Positions 58,913 to 64,000 of a stretch of 64,000 nt of DNA are shown in pieces. Source of the DNA: Nonomuraea sp. SBT364. Its GTDB lineage: Bacteria > Actinomycetota > Actinomycetes > Streptosporangiales > Streptosporangiaceae. The number at the start of each line of letters is the position of its first letter. Positions within the stretch are counted from its first letter, which is position 1. The stretch covers positions 1 to 64,000 of the forward strand of contig NZ_LAVL01000023.1 of assembly GCF_001083785.1 (NCBI RefSeq), written 5' to 3'. The translations under genes and the position numbers were made by a program. A model generated the notes under the pieces. The model searched no databases, was not told where the DNA came from, and saw only the letters and a program-made list of their open reading frames with translations.

Positions 58913-59223
58913 GCTCGTATCTCCAAGCGGTTGATGCGCACCGGGTTGAGCGCGACAGCGGCGGCGAGCCAACTCGCGCCTCCCGCGACTGCGAGGAGCA
59001 GGTGGTAGAGGCCGGTCCTCATGGCCGCGACCAGGATGACCAGGACCACGCCGGCGACGGCTTGGATGGCGAGCCAGGCGACGCGCCGTAGTCCGGCCGC
59101 GCGGAGGGCGGCGAGGGCTTGGCTGGGTGTGGGGGTGGTTTCGGGTGTCGGGACGTCGGGGCGGACGGCACACAGGGCCAAGCCGATGCCAGCGAAGAGG
59201 GCGAGGAGAACGATGGCAGTCAT
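58909..59223 (-). CDS. Small three-span membrane protein beside the translocase
   Basis: 104 residues from ATG 59223. Hydrophobic segments about 3-18, 47-66 and 73-92. Placed between the DUF2637 gene and the translocase with four-base or smaller gaps, as Spd-type spread proteins are in Streptomyces plasmids. Function inferred from context. Confidence 0.6.
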   Translation of the reverse strand: MTAIVLLALFAGIGLALCAVRPDVPTPETTPTPSQALAALRAAGLRRVAWLAIQAVAGVVLVILVAAMRTGLYHLLLAVAGGASWLAAAVALNPVRINRLEIRA

Positions 59224-59225
59224 GG

Positions 59226-60422
59226 TCAGCCCCGCTTCCTGGACTGGAGCGCATGCCGGGTCCGGCCGTCCATGTCGGCCTGCCACTCGCGCGCCTTCTT
59301 GGCCCCGTACTGGGGCGAGCACTTGCCGACAGTGGCCAGCTCGGCACCGGACGGGATACGCCGCTCGACCTCGACAACCTTCTGCCAGTGCGCCCACATG
59401 GCGGGCGTGGCGCCGGTTTCATCGCTGGTTTCGATCGGGGTTTCATCGGCGGTTTCATCCGCGCGCCCGTCCGTGATCTCCGCAGACGTCTCCTGGGCGT
59501 CGCCGGGCAGCAACTCCAGGACGGCGAGCGCATCCGACTGCGCCCGAATCAGGGTGGCCTGCGCGGCGGCGAGGTCTCCGCGCGCCCGGCCCGCCATCCG
59601 GTCGGCGTCCGCGAGGATGCGGTCGCGGTGCATGCCCAGCATCGCGGCGGCGGGCGACTGCTCGCTGTACCGGACGGCCCAGCGGAGCGCCTGCCACGTC
59701 TCCCGACGCCACAGCAGCCAGCGCAGCCCAGAAAACTTGGGGGCGCGCGGGTCGATGAGCCCTTGCGCGCGCAGCACCTGCCGGTGCTGGTGCCGGGAGT
59801 GGATGGCCCACAGCCACGGCGACAGCACGCTGGCCGCGCCGAACATGACGGCCAGGTCGCTCAACGACCAGTCCGGCGAGTAGTGGTGGTAGTTGAGCGC
59901 GCCCACGCCGCCGGCGATCCCGTAGGAGGCGAGCCGCAGCCGCATCACCGAGTCGCCTTCGATGAGGGCGACGTGGGCGTGGTAGCCGACGTAGATGGCG
60001 ATCGACTCGATGACCGCCGCGGCGCCGAGCGCGCCCAGCAGCGGCCAGCCGAACGGATCGGCCTGGAAGGCTGTGACCTGGCCCATGATGGCGACGACGT
60101 TGACGCCGACGATGGCGCCGACGAGGACGAAGGCGTGCCACCAGCGCTGTGCGCGGGCCTGCCAGGCGGCGATCCGCTCGCGGCGTTCGGCGCTGCTGCG
60201 AGTCTTGCGGTCGCGCTTCCGTTCGGCGCGGAGCTGGTCGCGTTCGGCGGCCCACTTCTCCTGGTCGCGCTCGCGGGCGCGGCGGGCCTCCTCCCGGATC
60301 CGGTCACGCTCGACGCGGGCGAGCTCGTCGGCGGCCTGCCGTTCGGCGCGCGACATCTTGGCGGGCGGCGGGTGGGCGGCCGGGTGGCTGCCGTTCACCC
60401 GCTCGGGCTGAATCGTGTCCAT
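59226..60422 (-). CDS. DUF2637 (Spd/Pra-like) membrane protein
   Basis: 398 residues. A highly charged helical N-terminus (about 22-90: RAERQAADELARVERDRIRE) is followed by a DUF2637 core with four hydrophobic segments (about 97-117, 128-147, 164-178, 187-206), including GYHAHVALIEGDSVMRLRLA and NYHHYSPDWS. The C-terminal cytoplasmic part is acidic with a TDE-T repeat (ETADETPIETSDET). DUF2637 proteins accompany TraB-type translocases on AICEs and plasmids and are linked to DNA spreading between mycelial compartments. Confidence 0.8.
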   Translation of the reverse strand: MDTIQPERVNGSHPAAHPPPAKMSRAERQAADELARVERDRIREEARRARERDQEKWAAERDQLRAERKRDRKTRSSAERRERIAAWQARAQRWWHAFVLVGAIVGVNVVAIMGQVTAFQADPFGWPLLGALGAAAVIESIAIYVGYHAHVALIEGDSVMRLRLASYGIAGGVGALNYHHYSPDWSLSDLAVMFGAASVLSPWLWAIHSRHQHRQVLRAQGLIDPRAPKFSGLRWLLWRRETWQALRWAVRYSEQSPAAAMLGMHRDRILADADRMAGRARGDLAAAQATLIRAQSDALAVLELLPGDAQETSAEITDGRADETADETPIETSDETGATPAMWAHWQKVVEVERRIPSGAELATVGKCSPQYGAKKAREWQADMDGRTRHALQSRKRG

Positions 60423-60533
60423 GGCTCTGCTTTCTGGTCTGTGGGGTTGGTCGAGGTTGGCGCCCGCCCCCGGCTCGCTCCTGGGGGATGCCGGCTGCCT
60501 GGCGGCTCCGGTCGGGCTGCGGCTGTCAGGGCG

Positions 60534-60848
60534 CTACAGACTGAGGGCGCCGCGAATCTTGTCGTCGAAGTACTCGCTGATAAGGGGCGTGTCGCCGTAT
60601 CCGTCGACGACCTCACGGAGGGCCTCGTCCCACGCCTCCTTGCTGAGGTGCGAGTACGCCGGGTCGCTGGCCATGGCGGCGAACACCTGGGGGGCTTCTT
60701 GGAGGGCTTCGCTCATCTTCTGGAGGAGCAGGCCGTCCAGGATCGCCTCGATGTCGGCGGCGGTGTCTTGGCCGAACTCGTGGTCTCTCCAGCAGTCCGC
60801 TGCGGGCTGGTAGGCGGGCAGGGGCGGCATTCCGGGCTTTCCGAACAT
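60534..60848 (-). CDS. Small acidic phage/AICE protein
   Basis: 104 residues. ADCWRDHEFGQDTAADIEAI, LQKMSEALQEAPQVFAAMAS, acidic and helical. Unknown. A 111-base gap follows before the DUF2637 gene, without visible signals. Confidence 0.5.
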   Translation of the reverse strand: MFGKPGMPPLPAYQPAADCWRDHEFGQDTAADIEAILDGLLLQKMSEALQEAPQVFAAMASDPAYSHLSKEAWDEALREVVDGYGDTPLISEYFDDKIRGALSL

Positions 60849-60891
60849 GGGTGTTCCTCCGTTGTGTTTGCTCCGGGCGGGCTGGTTGGGG

Positions 60892-61074
60892 CTAGCGGCG
60901 GTACCAGGGGATGTTCTTCTCGGCGTCGAGCACGGCCCTGTTCAGGCGCCGGTATTTGGGGGTCTCCTCGCGGATGCCCGCCGCCTCCTCCCGCTCCTGG
61001 TTCGCGTGCAGCGAGGCGAGCGCGTCCTTGTACTTCTTGACGGCGGCCCTCTGCTCGTCCTTGCTCTGGCCCAT
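60892..61074 (-). CDS. Small charged helical protein
   Basis: 60 residues: MGQSKDEQRAAVKKYKDALA, then NREREEA-type charge and PKYRRLNRAVLDAEKNIPWY. Similar short proteins recur in actinomycete mobile elements. GGAGAA ribosome site. Confidence 0.5.
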   Translation of the reverse strand: MGQSKDEQRAAVKKYKDALASLHANQEREEAAGIREETPKYRRLNRAVLDAEKNIPWYRR

Positions 61075-61107
61075 GTGGTTCTCCTTCAGTCGGTCGGGCT
61101 CGGTGGA

Positions 61108-61251
61108 TCAGAGGCGGTTGACGGCGGCCTGCATCTCGGCAAGCTCGGCGTCCACCAGGGCGAGCAGATCCTCAGCCGCCGTCAGCCGCGCCCGCTCCGT
61201 CGCGACGGCGGACCGCTCGACTTCGAGCAGCGCGCCCTCAACGCCGGTCAC
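61108..61251 (-). CDS. Small helical protein
   Basis: 47 residues from GTG 61251, heptad-like and acidic (LEVERSAVATERARLTAAED). Starts inside the previous gene's end (GTGA). Too short for family assignment. Confidence 0.4.
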   Translation of the reverse strand: MTGVEGALLEVERSAVATERARLTAAEDLLALVDAELAEMQAAVNRL

Positions 61252-61364
61252 CGCTTGTCCAGCGGCTTCGACGGGGTGGACTTGGCCGGCATCGCAGAGT
61301 CGTGCTTGTTCAGGTTCTTGAGCTTCTTGGCGAGCTCTTCCGCCTTGTCCTTCGGCGGCGTCAC
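61248..61364 (-). CDS. Very small lysine-rich protein
   Basis: 38 residues from GTG 61364: MTPPKDKAEELAKKLKNLNK and PSKPLDKR. Overlaps both neighbours by four bases, the pattern of real translational coupling. Unknown. Confidence 0.4.
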   Translation of the reverse strand: MTPPKDKAEELAKKLKNLNKHDSAMPAKSTPSKPLDKR

Positions 61365-61507
61365 CGCTTGCCCGCCTTGCTGTCGCACTTCGTGCAACCC
61401 GGGTGCGTGCAACCGCTCCGGTCCATCAGCGGACGCGTGCCAGCCGGCCGCTTCGCGTTCGCCTTCAGCGTCTTGTCGAGCGTCTTCAACGCCTCGTCCG
61501 CGGTCAT
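61361..61507 (-). CDS. Small basic protein with CxxC-type cluster
   Basis: 48 residues from ATG 61507, directly after the upstream stop. SGCTHPGCTKCDSKAG has three Cys and a His in 11 residues, a likely metal site. Unknown function. Confidence 0.45.
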   Translation of the reverse strand: MTADEALKTLDKTLKANAKRPAGTRPLMDRSGCTHPGCTKCDSKAGKR

Positions 61508-61825
61508 TCACGCCACCGCCTGCGCGGCGCGGGCCCGGGTGACCGCGGACAGGATCGCCACGGCGTACGCCTCCGCCTCCTCCAGCGACACCGGCACGAA
61601 CCGGTTCCCCGTCTCGTCGTGCAGCGTCACCAGCGGGTCCAACCCGTCCAACTGCGACAGGTCGACGAGCTGCAGCGGCGCCAACTCGGTCGGGATGCTG
61701 GCGACGGGCGTCCAGTGGCTGCGCTGGCCGGCGGGCTCGCCGTCGTGGTCGGACGTGCACCAGGTGGGGCACGGCTGCTCCGGCATGCGCGGGAGCGGGA
61801 CGAACATCGTCGTAGACTCGGACAC
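61508..61825 (-). CDS. DUF6907-like protein
   Basis: 105 residues. The N-terminus CPTWCTSDHDGEPAGQRSHW matches a short actinomycete family with C-P-x-W-C and D-H motifs, followed by LVTLHDETGNRFVPVSLEEA and a helix. Common on Streptomyces-type mobile elements and chromosomes; function not known. Confidence 0.65.
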   Translation of the reverse strand: MSESTTMFVPLPRMPEQPCPTWCTSDHDGEPAGQRSHWTPVASIPTELAPLQLVDLSQLDGLDPLVTLHDETGNRFVPVSLEEAEAYAVAILSAVTRARAAQAVA

Positions 61826-61865
61826 AGATCTCTCCTCCTGGGCGACAGGTGGGTGTGGATCGGAT

Positions 61866-61898
61866 CCCGGGTCAGGCGTTCGCAGCGCCTGACCCGGG
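61866..61898. terminator. Internal terminator in the leftward block
   Basis: CCCGGGTCAGGCG (61866-61878) and CGCCTGACCCGGG (61886-61898), 13 perfect pairs, 7-base loop. It lies 12 bases after the stop of the membrane gene (61910) in leftward direction, dividing the operon in two. Confidence 0.7.
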
Positions 61899-61909
61899 CG
61901 TTTCTGGAG

Positions 61910-62074
61910 CTAGGCGAGGACCTTGCCGAGGAAGATGGCGAGCTGGTCGGCGCCGTGCAGGATGCCGTCGAACGCGCCGTTGACGGCGCCCGCGGCCTGG
62001 GCGGGGCGGGTGAACAGGAAGAACAGCACGAAGATGACGGCGAGCCACGTGAGCGGCTTCTTGAAGCGGGACAT
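61910..62074 (-). CDS. Small single-span membrane or secreted protein
   Basis: 54 residues from ATG 62074. MSRFKKPLTWLAVIFVLFFL is a basic N-terminus plus hydrophobic core; FTRPAQAAG could be a signal-peptidase site. The remainder is AVNGAFDGILHGADQLAIFL. Similar 50-60-residue proteins are common in AICE operons. Unknown. Confidence 0.55.
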   Translation of the reverse strand: MSRFKKPLTWLAVIFVLFFLFTRPAQAAGAVNGAFDGILHGADQLAIFLGKVLA

Positions 62075-62123
62075 GCTCGGTCCTTTCCGAGGACAAATGG
62101 TTGAAGGCCGGGATGAGGTCGAC

Positions 62124-62282
62124 TCAAATGCGCTCGACCGCGAAGGTGAAGCCGGGGGCGGGGAACCGGAGGTGGAGCTTGGTGACCCTGTCCTCCATTG
62201 CGGGCGCGGTGGCGACCCGCTCGAAGTAGACGAAGTCGCTGCGCTGGCCGTCCTCGACCTGGTAGACGGTGATTCCGAACAT
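62124..62282 (-). CDS. Small protein of unknown function
   Basis: 52 residues from ATG 62282: FGITVYQVEDGQRSDFVYFE and LHLRFPAPGFTFAVERI, an alpha/beta mini-domain. CAGGAGG-like ribosome site (ACCGGAGGTCC). Second gene of the early operon. Confidence 0.5.
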   Translation of the reverse strand: MFGITVYQVEDGQRSDFVYFERVATAPAMEDRVTKLHLRFPAPGFTFAVERI

Positions 62283-62296
62283 GACAGGACCTCCGG

Positions 62297-62677
62297 TCAG
62301 GCCGCGCGACGGGCGGGAGCGGCGGTGAGGATGGCGACGGCGGCGCGGTGGTAGCACTGGTGCTTGCCGCGCTGTCCGGCCGGGCAAGTGCAGCCGGAGG
62401 CGTGCACGAGGTAAGTGACGGTGCCGTCGGACGAGACGGCGGTGTAGGTGCCGGGCCGCTTGGTGGGGAGGATGGCGCCCTGCTCGATCAGCTCGCGCGC
62501 CCGGTCGACCTGGTTGGGCTTGAACTCGTCGAGGTTGACCTCGACGGCGATAGCCCACCGGCCGCCGGTCTTGACGGCGTCGAGCCGGCCGGTCTGGGCC
62601 CAGCGGCGGATGGTGCGCGGGGAGACGCTGTAGGCGGTGGCCGCCTCGCGGCTGCTGATCGAGATAGGCTGGACCAT
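62297..62677 (-). CDS. HTH protein with SWIM-type zinc finger
   Basis: 126 residues from ATG 62677 (AGGAGGAGG upstream). N-terminal MerR/excisionase-type helix-turn-helix (SSREAATAYSVSPRTIRRWA, RLDAVKTGGRWAI). C-terminal SWIM finger ASGCTCPAGQRGKHQCYHRA (CxC-x9-CxH). First gene of the leftward operon, facing the operator repeats, so it probably acts as excisionase and/or early regulator. This domain pairing is uncommon. Confidence 0.7.
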   Translation of the reverse strand: MVQPISISSREAATAYSVSPRTIRRWAQTGRLDAVKTGGRWAIAVEVNLDEFKPNQVDRARELIEQGAILPTKRPGTYTAVSSDGTVTYLVHASGCTCPAGQRGKHQCYHRAAVAILTAAPARRAA

Positions 62678-62786
62678 TGGGTCCTCCTCCTGTTGACGCA
62701 GGTGGTGGATCAAGGCCCGTTCCGGTGTTGACGCACCGGGGCGGGCCGTCTTGCTTGGTCGAACAAGCACAACCGTACCCACCACA

Positions 62787-62848
62787 GGTGCACCCGTCAA
62801 GCTGATCGGTGCACCCATTTTCAGCGCGCCCCCGACACCGGTACACTT
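62787..62848. promoter_or_regulatory. Operator repeats in the divergent control region
   Basis: GGTGCACCC at 62787 and 62808 are 21 bases apart (two turns); a third related site GGTACACTT at 62840 is 32 bases further (three turns) and touches the start region of the rightward HTH gene. GGTGCACC is itself palindromic. Sits between divergent genes starting at 62677 and 62855, so it is the likely lysogeny or transfer switch. Confidence 0.6.
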
Positions 62849-62854
62849 GAGCAC

Positions 62855-63082
62855 ATGACCGACACCCCGCCGCGCCCCCGACCGCTCGCCATGAGCGACA
62901 TAGCCGCCCTGCTCGGCGTCAGCACCAACACCGTCAACGCCTGGCGCAAACGAGCCGCCGGCGCCAAACAGGTCGAACCGCTCCCCCCGCCGGCCGGGAA
63001 AGTCGCCACCAAAACCGACTACTGGTGGGAAGACGACATCGTCGAATGGGCACGCCGCACCGGCCGACTCAAGGAAGCGTGA
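62855..63082 (+). CDS. Small HTH DNA-binding protein
   Basis: 75 residues. MSDIAALLGVSTNTVNAWRK is a helix-turn-helix of the excisionase/MerR type; DYWWEDDIVEWARRTGRL is the second-helix/wing part. May bind the adjacent repeats. Sits on the opposite strand from the HTH-SWIM gene. Confidence 0.7.
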   Translation: MTDTPPRPRPLAMSDIAALLGVSTNTVNAWRKRAAGAKQVEPLPPPAGKVATKTDYWWEDDIVEWARRTGRLKEA

Positions 63083-63098
63083 GCCGACGCGACACCGC

Positions 63099-63122
63099 GC
63101 CCCGCGAGACACCTCGCGGGGC
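63099..63122 (+). terminator. Hairpin after the small HTH gene
   Basis: GCCCCGCGAG (63099-63108) and CTCGCGGGGC (63113-63122), 10 perfect pairs around ACAC, 17 bases past the stop. Confidence 0.7.
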
Positions 63123-63239
63123 GTTCCGCATCCCACCGACAGCGCGGCGACCTGCCGCAACGAACCCATGCTTCAAGCCAACCGCCCACACCGCGCGACC
63201 GCATGGGCAGCAGCACGCCGACCCAGCACCCCTCGCCAG

Positions 63240-63280
63240 AGCTAACCGAACGGCGATAGTGCCACAACCACCAGTTAGCT
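63240..63280. promoter_or_regulatory. Inverted repeat upstream of the HTH-Nudix gene
   Basis: AGCTAAC (63240-63246) and GTTAGCT (63274-63280) are inverted arms 27 bases apart, 50 bases before the HTH-Nudix start. The second arm runs into a TAGCTAGC palindrome. A regulator-binding site is likely in this 247-base gap; otherwise the gap shows nothing but the preceding hairpin. Confidence 0.4.
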
Positions 63281-63329
63281 AGCATCAGGGCTCACCCGCC
63301 AGCCCTGGACAGCCCACCAAGGGACACCC

Positions 63330-63980
63330 ATGGAAGTCGTGGACCGCTGGACCGGCCGCCACGCGGCCGCCCTCCAAGCCGCCCTGAGGATGACGCACGA
63401 CGAGTTCGCCGAACGCCTCGGCGTCGGTCGGCGCACCGTCGCCTACTGGCATGGCAACCAGGACGCAACACCACGCCCAGAGCTGCAGCGCGCCCTTGAC
63501 ACACTGCTCGACCGCACGACCTCGGGCGAACGCGCGCGCTTCGCCCACCAGCTCAACGACGCCGCACGCCCCACCGGCGAACCCGTCGCACTCACCGTCG
63601 CCATCGCCGTCGTCGTACGCGGCGGCGACGTCCTCCTCGTCTGCCGCCGCGACGACGCAGCTGGCCTTCGCTGGCAGTTCGTCGCCGGCATGGTGAAACC
63701 AGGCCAGCAGCCCGACAGCGTCGCCGTCCGCGAAACGTTGGCCGAGACCGGCATCCACTGCACCGTGCAAGAGCACCTCGGCGGCCGACTCCACCCGGTC
63801 ACCGGCGTCCGCTGCGAGTACTACCTCGCCGCCTACCTGGCCGGCGAAGTCGAGAACCGGGACGCCGACGAAAACGTGTCCGTGATCTGGGTGCCGCGTG
63901 ACCAGCTCACGAAGTTCGTCGCCGCTAACCTGATCTACCCGCCGGTCCTGCACGCCCTGGAGAAAGAGCACAGCCCGTGA
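63330..63980 (+). CDS. HTH-Nudix protein, Pif-like
   Basis: 216 residues. Residues ~10-70 are an XRE-like HTH (LRMTHDEFAERLGVGRRTVA). Residues ~85-210 are a Nudix fold (AVVVRGGDVLLVCRRDD, then the box GMVKPGQQPDSVAVRETLAE). In the box, two consensus acidic positions are changed (Q in place of the first E; A in place of the first E of EE). Resembles Pif of pSAM2, a Nudix protein that prevents redundant transfer between hyphae. Overlaps the next start (GTGA). Confidence 0.75.
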   Translation: MEVVDRWTGRHAAALQAALRMTHDEFAERLGVGRRTVAYWHGNQDATPRPELQRALDTLLDRTTSGERARFAHQLNDAARPTGEPVALTVAIAVVVRGGDVLLVCRRDDAAGLRWQFVAGMVKPGQQPDSVAVRETLAETGIHCTVQEHLGGRLHPVTGVRCEYYLAAYLAGEVENRDADENVSVIWVPRDQLTKFVAANLIYPPVLHALEKEHSP

Positions 63981-64000
63981 ACGACACCGAACAGCAGCCC
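63977..64000 (+). CDS. Start of next gene (cut by window)
   Basis: GTG at 63977 overlaps the HTH-Nudix stop and opens MNDTEQQP to the window edge. Eight codons only; identity unknown. Its coupling shows that the operon continues. Confidence 0.45.

Noticed and set aside
28454-64000. Integrase, repressor, tRNA attachment site or CRISPR array
   Set aside because: None is visible. No tyrosine or serine recombinase motif, no cloverleaf and no regularly spaced 25-40-base repeats were found; the element's other end lies outside the window.

Overview
The window is one strand-switching stretch of a very GC-rich actinomycete chromosome (about 70% G+C by eye, GTG and TTG starts common, SD-type ribosome sites). 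MshB (mycothiol synthesis), a SARP-type regulator, a mycobacterial-type 7Fe ferredoxin beside dapC, and several S33/S9 peptidases point to a filamentous actinomycete. A member of the Streptosporangiaceae (Nonomuraea-like) is my guess from gene content; it is not proven by the sequence.

Region 1 (1-28.45 kb) is host chromosome. 1-8.5 kb holds a lysine/peptidoglycan block: a DivIVA-like membrane protein, two LOG-family proteins, dapE and dapD overlapping by one base, a membrane lytic-transglycosylase-like protein, a DUF4178 protein, dapC, a ferredoxin and a lipoprotein solute-binding protein. 9.4-16.8 kb holds the most unusual host locus: two long paralogous proteins of unknown function on either side of a UvrD/Rep-type helicase, followed closely by a complete cysteinyl-tRNA synthetase. 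17-28.4 kb holds a penicillin-acylase-family Ntn hydrolase, a secreted Pro/Thr repeat protein, a flavin reductase, the mshB locus, a DPP-IV-type S9 peptidase, an S33 hydrolase and a SARP regulator.

Region 2 (about 28.4 kb to beyond 64 kb) is a temperate siphovirus-type prophage or a phage/conjugative-element hybrid. It opens with an A+T-rich island bracketed by repeats of TCCCGGATRT. Rightward late genes follow in tightly overlapping order: a PD-(D/E)XK-like protein, small and large terminase, a portal fused to a MuF-like domain, ClpP-type maturation protease, HK97-type capsid, connectors, two tail-tube-like paralogues, G/GT chaperones with a textbook -1 slippery site, tape measure, tail tip proteins, and a CHAP endolysin with small membrane proteins. 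Two strong hairpins at 53.28-53.45 kb separate this from a leftward block of about 24 mostly tiny genes (many with Cys2/Cys4 motifs, plus an HU protein).

Inside the leftward block are genes typical of actinomycete integrative conjugative elements (AICEs) rather than of virions: a TraB/FtsK-like translocase, a DUF2637 Spd/Pra-like membrane protein and small membrane partners. Past a divergent control region (62.68-62.85 kb) lie a small HTH protein and an HTH-Nudix protein resembling the exclusion factor Pif of pSAM2. I see no integrase, replication initiator, tRNA or right attachment site, so the element must continue past the window. No CRISPR array, rRNA or insertion sequence was found.
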